Source: Hallerella sp964397425
GTDB lineage: Bacteria; Fibrobacterota; Fibrobacteria; Fibrobacterales; Fibrobacteraceae
Direction of reading: 5' to 3'
NCBI GenBank assembly: GCA_964397425.1
Contig: CAYNID010000003.1
Span: forward strand, 178,606-242,605
DNA length: 64,000 nt
Part shown: one piece after another, positions 8,292 through 17,223 of the stretch
Layout of the letters: each line of letters begins with the position of its first letter
Position numbering within the stretch: position 1 is the stretch's first letter
Notes under the pieces: model-generated
The model's input: the letters and a program-made list of their open reading frames with translations, nothing else
The model's database searches: none
What the model was told of the DNA's origin: nothing
Made by a program: the position numbers and the translations under genes

Positions 8292-9060
8292 AAAATTTTT
8301 CGCGGAGAACTGTTGTCAAAATTCCGTTGATGCGGTCGTTGGATTCCATGTTTTGAAGATTTTGGAATTTATCTTGAACCGAGGGCTCGCCGCAAATGTC
8401 CACGCCGATGACCGTTCTGGATTCAAATATTCCGCTTAAAAGTTGGAGCAATTTTCGGAATGGAAGGCTCCCGCCGTCCCAATTGGTTTTAACTTCGGCT
8501 TCTGGCAAAACATCTTTGTCTACGGAAATGTAAACGAGAGGCGAATCGCAGGGTTGCTCCCGTAAACGGGAAAGGAACTTTTCTTCAAAATTCGAATTTC
8601 CGCATTCCGATTCCAGGTACAAGTTGATTTTGGGTCTGTATTTGGAATCAATTTCCGCGGCGAGTTCATCTTTGACACCGATGAGGTGGAGCGTTTTCAA
8701 AAAAGGATTTTCTTCTAAAACGGCGCGGATCCAGCTTCCGCAGGAAAGCATCCCTTCAAAGGCGGGCTCTTGCATGTCGGAATGGTGATCAAAGACAATC
8801 AAGTCGAAATTTTCGCAGATTCTGTCTGTCCAAAGTTTGGAAAGGTAATGGTAATTGCCCGAATCAATAAAGTGGACGCATTCAAAATCTTGTTGGCGGA
8901 AAGCATGTTGAATCTCTGATTTTGCTTCGCTGTCTAAATAAGCGTTGGTTCCGCGGATATTCGAAGCGTCCCATTTTTCGAATTGAGTTTCGTTTTTCCC
9001 GTTGCAAAAAATTTGGGAATCATAAATTCCGGAAAAACTGCAAAGGAGAGCTTTTTTCAT
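8290..9060 (-). CDS. arginase-family (ureohydrolase-fold) protein
   Basis: A 256-residue protein with metal-binding motifs of the arginase fold: a His-containing DSGNYHYLS, FDHHSDMQ (the DxHxD equivalent) and YISVDKDVLPEAE (SxDxD). Unlike true arginases the spacing is compact and the last motif lacks the usual DP, which recalls the UPF0489-like branch. Substrate unknown. I start it at the ATG at 9060, which overlaps the helicase stop codon (ATGA), a sign of translational coupling; longer in-frame starts would run inside the helicase gene. It is the last gene of the seven-gene minus-strand operon. Confidence 0.75.
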   Translation of the reverse strand: MKKALLCSFSGIYDSQIFCNGKNETQFEKWDASNIRGTNAYLDSEAKSEIQHAFRQQDFECVHFIDSGNYHYLSKLWTDRICENFDLIVFDHHSDMQEPAFEGMLSCGSWIRAVLEENPFLKTLHLIGVKDELAAEIDSKYRPKINLYLESECGNSNFEEKFLSRLREQPCDSPLVYISVDKDVLPEAEVKTNWDGGSLPFRKLLQLLSGIFESRTVIGVDICGEPSVQDKFQNLQNMESNDRINGILTTVLREKF

Positions 9061-11228
9061 TCTGAAATCCGCTCCAGCTTGGCGGCGAATTGCAAATTGC
9101 GCCATGTGGAAAGGGAGTCGAATTGGACAACGTAGCAAAATTTTTGGACATCGACTTCGACAATGGTCCCGTCTCCAAAAACGGGATGCCGGATGCGGTC
9201 GCCGACAAAAAACAATCCCTGCAACAGTTCTAACCGTTCCGTGTCCTGTTGGATGTGTTGCAAGGCTTTGGTCCGCAGGTCTTCGGGAAGCGGGCGGACA
9301 AATTCCAAATTATCTTCCCCGGCATCAAAAAGGAACCTGGAGGGATATTTGCTTTTGTTCGCGTCTCCCCCGCCTTCGTTTTCGGAAAGGTAAAGCCTTT
9401 CACGGGCGCGGGTAAAGGCGACATAGGCGATGCGGCGTTCTTCTTCTAATTCTTCTGCAGATTCAATTTGGGCGCTTGGAAAAATGTTCTCTTCTAATCC
9501 GGTGATGAAGACGTGGCGAAATTCCAAACCTTTGGCAGCGTGAATGCTCAGCAGTTTAACGGCGTTTTGGCGCTCTTCTTTGTCCAAGTTCCCGTAAAGG
9601 GCGATGCGTGACAAGAACGATTCCAGCGTTTCATCGGAATCTTTGGCAGCGGCTTCGACACTTTGCTTGAATTCGGCGATGTTGTCGAGGCGTTCTTGGT
9701 TGGCATCCATCCGGACGAAATCCGTGTAGCCGGAAAGGTCCAAGACTTCTTCGAGAAGGTCGTCTAGCTTTTTGTCGGCGAGGCCCTTTTGCGCGGTGGT
9801 GATGGCGTGGATGTATTGTTTGATTTCCGTCCGTTTGAAAATGGCGCTGTCCCTGTTTTCAAGGAGGGCGTTCCACAACGAAATACGGTTCGCTTCGGCG
9901 TATTCTTTTAAAAAAGCGATTTTTTGTTTGCCGACTTTTCTGCCGGGAACGTTGATGGTTCGCAAAAAGGCAAAGTCGTCTTGCGAATGGAGCATTCTCA
10001 AGTAGGCGACGACATCTTTGATTTCCCGCCGTCCATAAAAAGAAATTCCCGAAAGGACGCGGTAGGGAATTTTCCGCTGAATGAAGGTCTCTTCAATGTT
10101 CCGCGAAAGGGAATGGGCGCGGTATAAGATGGCGATATCGCCGAGGGGTTCTCCCTTTTGCGACAGTTTTTGAACAGTGTCGGCAATCCAGGATGTTTCT
10201 TCTAGGGGTGTTTTCGCGTGAAAATAAAGGGGCTTCGGACCATCTTTTTGAACCGCATTCAGTTCTTTGGGATAGCGGACCGTATTGTGAGAAATCAGTT
10301 CGTTTGACGCTTTTAAAATCTGGGGGGAGCTGCGGTAATTTTCTTTGAAAACGATTGTCTGGGAATCGGGATATTCTTTGCCGAAATCCAAAAAAAGGCG
10401 AACGTGAGAGCCTCTCCACGAGTAAATAGTCTGGTCGCTGTCCCCAACGATAAAAAGGTTCTTGTGTTTTTCGGAAAGGATGCGCGCAATTTTGTACTGT
10501 CTTTCGCTCACATCTTGAAATTCATCGACAAGGACGTATTCCATACGGCTTTGCCATTTTTCCCGGACTTCTGGAAAATTTTCCAAAATATAAAGAGAGA
10601 AGAGAATCAGGTCGTTGAAATCCAGACCGAAATTCTTTTTTTGCTCATAAAGGTAACGCAAAAAGATTTGGCGGTCGCGGTTTTGCTCCGAATCAATGCG
10701 CTCTTTCAATTCTTCTGCAGAAAGATGGATGAAGTCGGGAATATATGCGGGTGTGTTTTTTTGGGCTTCGAGGACAAGGTCAATCGTCCGCTGCATGGTC
10801 GTTTCCCTAAGGGAAATGCGCATGTCGGAAAAGATGCGTTGCAAAATTTCCCGTTGGTCTTCGGTGTCGAGGATGATGAATTTTTTGGGATAACCCAAAT
10901 GGTGAATTTCCTCTTTCAAAAAGCGGGTGCAAAAGGCGTGGATTGTGCTGATAAGGCCCACATCGGCATTGCCGAGGACTGCCCTCACCCGCGATTTCAT
11001 TTCGTTCGCGGCGCGGTTTGTAAAAGTAATTGTCAGAATATTCGCGGGAGAAATTCCTAATTCCGAAACGAGATAGCAATATCTGGCGGTCAAGGCTTTG
11101 GTCTTCCCCGTTCCGGCTCCTGCCATGACGCGAACATAACCTTCCGTTGTTTTAACGGACAACAGCTGTTCTTTGTTCAGTGAGTCCAACAGGTTCACGA
11201 GAAATTCTTCTTTCGGAAATTTTTGCAT
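9057..11228 (-). CDS. UvrD/PcrA-type ATP-dependent DNA helicase
   Basis: A 723-residue superfamily 1 helicase. Visible motifs in order: Walker A MAGAGTGKTKAL (residues 35-46), TFTNRAANEMKSRV, STIHAFCTRFL, Walker B VDEFQDVSERQY, VGDSDQTIYSWRGS, KENYRSSPQIL, LLSIHAAKGLEFRHVF and VAFTRARERLYL. The last 60 residues (GDRIRHPVFGDGTIVEV) match the Tudor-like C-terminal domain of PcrA/UvrD. These enzymes unwind DNA in excision repair and clear proteins from DNA. It lies 35 bases after the polyprenyl synthase gene and overlaps the next gene by four bases. Confidence 0.93.
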   Translation of the reverse strand: MQKFPKEEFLVNLLDSLNKEQLLSVKTTEGYVRVMAGAGTGKTKALTARYCYLVSELGISPANILTITFTNRAANEMKSRVRAVLGNADVGLISTIHAFCTRFLKEEIHHLGYPKKFIILDTEDQREILQRIFSDMRISLRETTMQRTIDLVLEAQKNTPAYIPDFIHLSAEELKERIDSEQNRDRQIFLRYLYEQKKNFGLDFNDLILFSLYILENFPEVREKWQSRMEYVLVDEFQDVSERQYKIARILSEKHKNLFIVGDSDQTIYSWRGSHVRLFLDFGKEYPDSQTIVFKENYRSSPQILKASNELISHNTVRYPKELNAVQKDGPKPLYFHAKTPLEETSWIADTVQKLSQKGEPLGDIAILYRAHSLSRNIEETFIQRKIPYRVLSGISFYGRREIKDVVAYLRMLHSQDDFAFLRTINVPGRKVGKQKIAFLKEYAEANRISLWNALLENRDSAIFKRTEIKQYIHAITTAQKGLADKKLDDLLEEVLDLSGYTDFVRMDANQERLDNIAEFKQSVEAAAKDSDETLESFLSRIALYGNLDKEERQNAVKLLSIHAAKGLEFRHVFITGLEENIFPSAQIESAEELEEERRIAYVAFTRARERLYLSENEGGGDANKSKYPSRFLFDAGEDNLEFVRPLPEDLRTKALQHIQQDTERLELLQGLFFVGDRIRHPVFGDGTIVEVDVQKFCYVVQFDSLSTWRNLQFAAKLERISE

Positions 11229-11263
11229 CCCATGGCAGCTCCACGGGGATTGTCCGTCTGGTT

Positions 11264-12277
11264 TTAATTTCCCCGCTCGGTCATCGAAAAGATGAATTCG
11301 TGCAAAGAGACGATGTGTTCTTTGGCGGGCAAATCTTCGGCGATGGCGAGAGCTTCGGAAATGTGTTGCAAGGCGGTTTCTTTCGCCCGGTCAAACACTT
11401 TCGCATTTTGAAGCCGTTGGCGGATTTCTTCGGCGACATTAGGTTCTACTGCTTTCTTCAACAGACCAATCAAGGAATCTTTTTCGCTAGGAGAGGCGCT
11501 TTGGAAATAATAAATCAAAGGAAGCGTGACGAGCCCATTTGAAATATCTGTGAATTTGGCTTTGTCCAAATCTTTGGCGCCGATACCATAATCCAGCAAA
11601 TCGTCAACGATTTGAAAGGCGATGCCGAAGTGCATTCCCAGCTGTCCGCATTTTTCAACGCGGTCTTCGTTGAATCCAGCGAGATGCGCTCCCATTTTGG
11701 CGCTGGCTTCCACCAAAGAGGCTGTTTTCCCCCGGATGATGGCGCTGTAGCGTTCTAACGGAAGCTCCATGTTGCCCGTACAGTCCAATTCGTTGATTTC
11801 TCCGGCGATCAAATCGTTTGCCGCGGTCGCCAAGGCCATGGGAATGGCAGCGTTCTTTTCGTTCAAGACGCAACTCATTGCCTGCGAAAGAATATAGTCT
11901 CCGATAAGGACTGCAATTTTATTTCCCCATTCGATATGGGCTGTGCGTTGACCGCGTCGAACGGAAGTTTCATCGATGATGTCATCGTGGACGAGGCTGG
12001 CCAAGTGCAAAAGTTCGATGGCTGCGCAAGAACGGGAAACGCGTTCAATGTCGGGAGCCTTTTCTCCGGAAGTCGCGATTAATGCCAAAATGGTGGAACG
12101 GATTTTTTTTCCTTTCCGGCTGAGCAAATTGGACATTCTGTCGGAGACGCCTTCGGGAGCGGCGTTCGCAATGGCAGAAATGAATTCATCGGACTTGTCG
12201 AGATAATCCTGAACTTGACTCTTGGCTTTTGAAAGCGCATTCAAAAAAGACGGATGGTCTGCAGGGAGGAGGCTCAC
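11264..12277 (-). CDS. polyprenyl diphosphate synthase
   Basis: A 337-residue all-helical trans-prenyltransferase. The first Asp-rich motif is LVHDDIIDETSVRRG and the second is FQIVDDLLDYG; GKKIRSTILAL near residue 55 contributes to IPP binding. Such enzymes build the C40-C50 side chain of quinones by adding isopentenyl units. Chain length cannot be read from the sequence. The start codon is GTG at 12277, only two bases after the gyrB stop, so it is translated from the same message. Family certain, product length not. Confidence 0.9.
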   Translation of the reverse strand: MSLLPADHPSFLNALSKAKSQVQDYLDKSDEFISAIANAAPEGVSDRMSNLLSRKGKKIRSTILALIATSGEKAPDIERVSRSCAAIELLHLASLVHDDIIDETSVRRGQRTAHIEWGNKIAVLIGDYILSQAMSCVLNEKNAAIPMALATAANDLIAGEINELDCTGNMELPLERYSAIIRGKTASLVEASAKMGAHLAGFNEDRVEKCGQLGMHFGIAFQIVDDLLDYGIGAKDLDKAKFTDISNGLVTLPLIYYFQSASPSEKDSLIGLLKKAVEPNVAEEIRQRLQNAKVFDRAKETALQHISEALAIAEDLPAKEHIVSLHEFIFSMTERGN

Positions 12278-12279
12278 GA

Positions 12280-14190
12280 TTAAATGTCCAGATCGTTGAT
12301 GACTTTATAAGCGTTTTCTTCAATGAATTGACGGCGAGGTTCTACTTCGTCGCCCATCAGCTTGCTGAAGACTTGGTCCGCAAGGATGGCGTCGTTTACG
12401 TGGCATATTTTCATAATCCGCGTATTCGGATCCATCGTGGTTTCTGCAAGTTGTTCAAAATTCATTTCGCCAAGGCCTTTGAAGCGTTGGATTTTGTACT
12501 TCTTCTTTTCTTCGGAATCCAAATTCGCCAGTTCCGCTTCATCGAAAATGTAGCGGACGGTCTTTTTTCCCTGTTTTAAACCGAACAGGGGCGGTTGGGC
12601 GATGAAGACGTATCCGCCATCGACAAGAGGCCTCATGTAGCGGAAGAAGAACGTGAGGAGAAGGGTTTGAATGTGGGAGCCGTCGACATCGGCATCGGTC
12701 ATGATGATGACTTTGTGGTAGCGGAGCTTTTCGAGCTTGAATTCGCTTCCAATGCCACAACCCAAAGCGTTCACCAAATCTTGGATTGTGTCGGCATTTA
12801 ATACTCGGTTCAATCCGGCTTTTTCCACGTTCAGAATTTTTCCGCGGAGGGGCAGAATCGCTTGGAATTCGCGCTTGCGCCCTTGTTTTGCGGAACCGCC
12901 CGCAGAGTCACCTTCCACAATGAACAGTTCGCATTTGGATGGGTCGCGTTCACTGCAATCGGCGAGCTTTCCCGGGAGTCCGCCGCTTTCAAGAACGTTT
13001 TTGCGACGGGCCAAGTTGCGCGCCTTGTGTGCCGCTTCGCGGGCCATCGCCGCATTATAGACTTTATCGACAATGGATTTGACAATATTTGGGTTTTCGC
13101 CAAAGTATTCGTCCAATTTGGCTCCGAATGCCGTGTTGACAAGCCCGGCGACATCGGAGTTGCCCAGTTTGCGCTTGGTTTGCCCTTCGAACTGGGGCTG
13201 GGGAATTTTGATGGAAATGACCGCGGTCAATCCTTCGCGGATATCGTCTGCGGCGATATCGGTTTCCTTCTTTCCCTTCGGCAAAATTTCCTGCGCATAC
13301 TTGTTGATGATGCGGGTCATAGCCGTTTTGAATCCGGTAACATGAGTTCCGCCGTCATGCGTGTTCACATTGTTGACGAAGCTGAAAAAGTTCTCTTGAA
13401 AGCCGTCGTTATAGCACAAAGCGATTTCTAACGGATACTTTCCCGCAGTCGTGATGATGTGAATCGGATTTTCGAACAGGGGCTTGCGGTGGGAATCGAT
13501 GTATTTTACGAAAGCGGAAATGCCGCCCGGGAAGTAGAAAGATTCTTCCTTGCCATCGGGAGTGCGCTTGTCCGAAAGGGTGATCCGCAAACCGCTCATC
13601 AGGAACGCAAGTTCGCGGAATCGTTCCGCCAATGTATCGTAGTTGTATTCCGTTTCCGTAAAGATGGTGTCGTCCGGGAAATATTCAACCGTCGTTCCTG
13701 TTGAACCGTCGGCAATTTCACCGATATCCTTTTGATCGCCAAGAGGTTTTCCTTTTGAAAACTCTTGTTGCACCACGCGGCAGTTTCGTTTGACAGTGAC
13801 GACCAATTTATTGGAAAGGGCGTTGACGCAGCTTACGCCGACACCGTGTAAACCGGCGGAAACTTTGTAAGAGTTGCTGTCGAATTTTCCACCGGCGTGA
13901 AGTTTTGTCATCACGACTTGGATGGTTCCCACGTGTTCTTTCGGGTGAATGTCTGTTGGAATGCCGCGTCCATTGTCGACGACGCAGATACCGTTTCCCG
14001 GAAGAATTGTCACTTCGATGTGCGTGCAAAATCCGGCGAGGGCTTCATCGACCGAGTTATCGACAACTTCCCAAACGAGCTGATGGAGTCCAACGGAATC
14101 GGTAGAACCGATATACATCGCCGGGCGAACGCGGACTGCTTCAAGCCCTTCAAGAACGGTAATGCTTGAACCACTGTATTCTTCAGCCAT
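12280..14190 (-). CDS. gyrB: DNA gyrase subunit B
   Basis: A 636-residue type II topoisomerase ATPase subunit. The GHKL pocket shows VVDNSVDEALAG, VVDNGRGIPTDIH and SAGLHGVGVSCVNALS. The TOPRIM domain shows FIVEGDSAGGSAKQGR and IIMTDADVDGSHI, and the C-terminus ends PRRQFIEENAYKVINDLDI, close to the GyrB end. The start at 14190 (MAEEYSGSSI) is preferred over an ATG 25 codons upstream, which would enter the DciA-like gene. ParE is the alternative, but the end sequence and the DciA-like gene just before it support GyrB. No gyrA is in the window. Confidence 0.88.
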   Translation of the reverse strand: MAEEYSGSSITVLEGLEAVRVRPAMYIGSTDSVGLHQLVWEVVDNSVDEALAGFCTHIEVTILPGNGICVVDNGRGIPTDIHPKEHVGTIQVVMTKLHAGGKFDSNSYKVSAGLHGVGVSCVNALSNKLVVTVKRNCRVVQQEFSKGKPLGDQKDIGEIADGSTGTTVEYFPDDTIFTETEYNYDTLAERFRELAFLMSGLRITLSDKRTPDGKEESFYFPGGISAFVKYIDSHRKPLFENPIHIITTAGKYPLEIALCYNDGFQENFFSFVNNVNTHDGGTHVTGFKTAMTRIINKYAQEILPKGKKETDIAADDIREGLTAVISIKIPQPQFEGQTKRKLGNSDVAGLVNTAFGAKLDEYFGENPNIVKSIVDKVYNAAMAREAAHKARNLARRKNVLESGGLPGKLADCSERDPSKCELFIVEGDSAGGSAKQGRKREFQAILPLRGKILNVEKAGLNRVLNADTIQDLVNALGCGIGSEFKLEKLRYHKVIIMTDADVDGSHIQTLLLTFFFRYMRPLVDGGYVFIAQPPLFGLKQGKKTVRYIFDEAELANLDSEEKKKYKIQRFKGLGEMNFEQLAETTMDPNTRIMKICHVNDAILADQVFSKLMGDEVEPRRQFIEENAYKVINDLDI

Positions 14191-14213
14191 GAAAACCTCA
14201 AATTTTTGAAATA

Positions 14214-14534
14214 TTATATAAAACGGATGCCCTTTACGCAAGGCGCGCCGAGGAGTCCGTTGCACCTATCAATAATAGCTTTTTTTCGGTATTCGGACTC
14301 GGTTTTCCACACGGAATTGGAGGCTTTTAGCACCAAAATGGAGCCTTTCAAATCGACTATTTGCAAATGGGCGGCAAGGAGTTTTCCAAACAGTTTTTCG
14401 GCGTTTGAAAACAAAATATATCGATTGTGCAATTCCCCCAAAGGTCCACGAGAAAGCACGTGGGAAAGGATTACTCCAGCCTGTGTCAGTTGAGGCGTGT
14501 TGTGGTTTTTCCGCCGATTTTCTTCTGTGGTCAT
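14214..14534 (-). CDS. DciA-like (DUF721) replication protein
   Basis: A 106-residue protein. The C-terminal half (ILVLKASNSVWKTESEYRK, then a helix and CVKGIRFI) follows the DUF721/DciA pattern of a beta strand, a Trp-containing helix and a final IRF strand. DciA proteins act as loaders or partners of the replicative helicase DnaB in bacteria that lack DnaC. The start at 14534 overlaps the mlaE stop (ATGA). DUF721 genes stand next to gyrB in many bacteria, and here it is 23 bases upstream of gyrB, which strengthens both calls. Short length makes the assignment moderately certain. Confidence 0.7.
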   Translation of the reverse strand: MTTEENRRKNHNTPQLTQAGVILSHVLSRGPLGELHNRYILFSNAEKLFGKLLAAHLQIVDLKGSILVLKASNSVWKTESEYRKKAIIDRCNGLLGAPCVKGIRFI

Positions 14535-15316
14535 ACGAGAAGCAATTTGGAAAGAACGAAACTGCCGATGAGGATGCTCGTCATGCCGGCGACGACAGTC
14601 GCTTTCGTGCTTTTTCCGACACCTTCCGCTCCGCTGTGGGTGGTGTAGCCAAAGTAGCATGCGTAGCTGGCGATAAAGAATCCGTAAAGGGCGGCTTTAA
14701 TGAGTCCCACGGCGAAATCCCAATCTTCATAGAACATGCGGACGCCGTAAAAGAACGTGGAAAATGAAACTTCTTTGTAAATGGCCGCAGTCGCATAACC
14801 GCCCGAAATGCCGATGAAAATGCTGATGATTGTGAGAATGGGCAGCATGATGACTGTGGCGATGAGACGAGGCGCGAGTAAAAAACGGTATGGATTAAGG
14901 CCTAAAACGCTATAAGCGTCTAATTGTTCTGTAACAGCCATCGTTCCCAGTTCCGAACACATGGATGCGCCGACCCTGCCCGCCAAAACCATTGCCGTGA
15001 GAATGGGGCAAAGTTCCACCATGACGGATTTTCCTACGGCCATTCCGACAAAGACAAGGGGAATCATGTCTCCGAATTGATATGCTAGCTGCCACGCCAT
15101 GATGGCGCCCGTGGCAAGGCTTGCCGCAAAAACTACCGGAATGCTTGAAACTCCGGTGATGTACATCTGTTCAACGATGATGTGGAAATGCTTGAAAGAA
15201 CCCGGCAGGTTTTTTCCCAATTCCCACAAAAAGACAAAGTAGCCGCGGACAACTTCAAAAAACTTGCGAACGTAATGTCCCAAGCTGGCGGCGGCGATGT
15301 CCATCACGGCTAGCAT
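14531..15316 (-). CDS. mlaE: MlaE-family ABC transporter permease
   Basis: A 261-residue inner-membrane protein with about five hydrophobic segments. The MlaE signature is clear: IPVVFAASLATGAIMAWQ, then LCPILTAMVLAGRVGASMC and SELGTMAVTEQLDAY, and LAPRLIATVIMLP. MlaE is the permease of the Mla system, which moves phospholipids between the two membranes. The usual partners MlaF (ATPase) and MlaD are not adjacent; the operon goes on to the DciA-like gene and gyrB instead. It starts six bases after the S41 protease gene. An alternative start is four codons in (MDIAAAS). Confidence 0.9.
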   Translation of the reverse strand: MLAVMDIAAASLGHYVRKFFEVVRGYFVFLWELGKNLPGSFKHFHIIVEQMYITGVSSIPVVFAASLATGAIMAWQLAYQFGDMIPLVFVGMAVGKSVMVELCPILTAMVLAGRVGASMCSELGTMAVTEQLDAYSVLGLNPYRFLLAPRLIATVIMLPILTIISIFIGISGGYATAAIYKEVSFSTFFYGVRMFYEDWDFAVGLIKAALYGFFIASYACYFGYTTHSGAEGVGKSTKATVVAGMTSILIGSFVLSKLLLV

Positions 15317-15322
15317 GGTCTG

Positions 15323-17113
15323 TTATTTCTTTTTGGCTGGGGCGGTGATGGCTTTTTTGTAAAGTTCCATATCGGAGAGGTATTTGACGGCTTCTTTCAC
15401 CTGGGCATCGCGCTTGAGCGAGAATGCCGTACTTGCGGAATCCCCTTGGACTGCGGTCAAAAGTTCCCGCTTGATTCCGTCCATGATGTATTCGCGATTT
15501 TCATCGAATTGTTTCTGGCGGTCGTTTTCAAGCGCTTTTCGCAATGCGGAAATTTCGGAATTCAAAGTGGAATCGGAAAGGACTTTTGAAGAATCGCCCA
15601 TGAAGTTCTGTTCCCGGATAAGGTCTTTTTCCAAAATTTCCAAAGTGGCGATGGAATTGCTTTTGATTTTGGTGAAATTGGTGTCCTTCAGGCAAAATTC
15701 CTTGAATTGGGTGAAGAGGGAATCGGGAACGTTCCAGTCGGCGTCGATTTTTGCCCCTTGCTTTTCAAGGCTCGGCCTAATTTTGACCGCGAATTTGAAA
15801 TACATCGCCATGCGTTCTTGAACTTGTACAACCCAAGGAATCGGATCCAGTTCGACGTCGACATCGGGCGTGATGCCTCCCCCGCCATACATTTTGCGTC
15901 CGGCGTTCGTGAAGAAAGTGTCTATTGCGACGGTGTCTTTTTTGGCGCTTACGGAATCGGCTTTTGGTTCGGATTCGTCATCCGCATAGGAATCGTCTTC
16001 TGCATCATCGCGGAGCTTTAATCCCTTGATGCCGTTTTCCGGCTTGTTGATGCAGCGGCCAAAGGGAAGGTAATAGAACGCGGTGGTGAGCTTCAACGCG
16101 TAGCCTTGGTTGTCCAACGGGAAGATGGTTTGCACGGAGCCTTTCCCGAAAGAAGTCTTGCCGATAATCAGACCGCGGTCCCAATCCTGAATGGCTCCCG
16201 AAACGATTTCGGCGGCGCTGGCGGAACCCTGGTTCACCAAAACGACCAGAGGGACATCTTCTTTGACAATGCCATCGCGCCGGGAACGGCTTTCCGTGTG
16301 TTGGGTGCGTCCACGGGTCGAAACGATGAGATCGCCTTTTTTCAAAAAGAGTTCACCGATTTCGACTGCTTGGTTCAACAGTCCACCGGGATTGTAACGC
16401 AAATCCAGGATGATTTTTTTCATTCCCTGCTTTTGAAGCTTTAAAATGGCATCGACAACTTCGTCTCGGGTTTTGAGCGAAAAAGAAGAAAGTTTGATGT
16501 ATCCAATGTCTTTGGTCAGCATGCCGCTGAATGGAACGGCATGGACGACGATTTTTGCACGGGTAATGGTGAAATCCATCAGCTCGGAAACGCCGGCCCT
16601 GGCGATGCTGATGGTGACGTCGGTTCCGACTTTTCCCCGGAGCTTGCCCACGGCTTCGTCTAACGAATAACCGTGAGTGTCTTTGCCGTCAATCTTCAAA
16701 ATGCGGTCTCCGGCGCGAATGCCCAGATTAAAAGCCGGAGTTCCCGCTAATGGGGAAATGACCGTGAGAATGTTGTCGCGCAAGCTAATCGTGATGCCCA
16801 CACCGCCAAATTCGCCTTCGGTTGAAATCTTCAAATCTTCGTAATCCTTGGGGGCGAAAACAGAAGTGTGGGGGTCTAGAATGTTCCGCATTCCCTGAAT
16901 CGCCGCTTCGGAAAGTTCTGCCGGATCGACGTCTTCGACGTATTTCAGGTTGACTTCTGAAAGTACCTTGTTCAGTCGGGAGAGTTCTTCGTAAAAATCC
17001 CCCGGGGCTTTATTTTCGGATTTGGATGAGGCTGCAAAAGCGGCGCTTGCCGCAAGGCTCGCCAAAACGATCCCGCGGGAAATGGAATGAACAAAGGACA
17101 TTTTGAATTTCAT
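15323..17113 (-). CDS. S41 family C-terminal processing protease (CtpA/Prc-like)
   Basis: A 596-residue secreted protease with an N-terminal signal peptide (cleavage near AFAA). Residues about 35-90 hold the helical N-domain (LDPHTSVFAPKDY, typical of CtpA). A PDZ domain follows (GVGITISL to ILKIDGKDTHGYS). The core has KKIILDLRYNPGGLLNQA, VNQGSASAAEIVSGA with the nucleophilic Ser, and GKTSFGKGSVQ with the Lys. The C-terminal 200 residues include an acidic Asp/Glu/Ser-rich insert and helices without a recognised domain. First gene of the seven-gene operon that includes mlaE and gyrB. Confidence 0.92.
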   Translation of the reverse strand: MKFKMSFVHSISRGIVLASLAASAAFAASSKSENKAPGDFYEELSRLNKVLSEVNLKYVEDVDPAELSEAAIQGMRNILDPHTSVFAPKDYEDLKISTEGEFGGVGITISLRDNILTVISPLAGTPAFNLGIRAGDRILKIDGKDTHGYSLDEAVGKLRGKVGTDVTISIARAGVSELMDFTITRAKIVVHAVPFSGMLTKDIGYIKLSSFSLKTRDEVVDAILKLQKQGMKKIILDLRYNPGGLLNQAVEIGELFLKKGDLIVSTRGRTQHTESRSRRDGIVKEDVPLVVLVNQGSASAAEIVSGAIQDWDRGLIIGKTSFGKGSVQTIFPLDNQGYALKLTTAFYYLPFGRCINKPENGIKGLKLRDDAEDDSYADDESEPKADSVSAKKDTVAIDTFFTNAGRKMYGGGGITPDVDVELDPIPWVVQVQERMAMYFKFAVKIRPSLEKQGAKIDADWNVPDSLFTQFKEFCLKDTNFTKIKSNSIATLEILEKDLIREQNFMGDSSKVLSDSTLNSEISALRKALENDRQKQFDENREYIMDGIKRELLTAVQGDSASTAFSLKRDAQVKEAVKYLSDMELYKKAITAPAKKK

Positions 17114-17157
17114 GCTTTCAAAAATACAATTTCGGAAACAAAAGATTTTTCTTTTAA

Positions 17158-17187
17158 AAGAAAAACCCGGCCCGAAGGCCGGATTTT
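17158..17187 (-). terminator. intrinsic terminator after the sigma factor gene
   Basis: The stem CCGGCC-CGAA-GGCCGG (17167-17182) reads on the minus strand as a tetraloop hairpin followed by GGTTTTTCTTTT. It lies about 40 bases past the sigma factor stop and separates that gene from the protease operon, which therefore needs its own promoter between here and 17113. Confidence 0.8.
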
Positions 17188-17223
17188 AAAGAAAGGAGAG
17201 AGAGAACAAAAAATCGTAAAAGA

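Noticed and set aside
14191..14265. Upstream ATG giving gyrB 25 more codons
   Set aside because: It would overlap the DciA-like gene, and the extra residues do not resemble any GyrB N-terminus.
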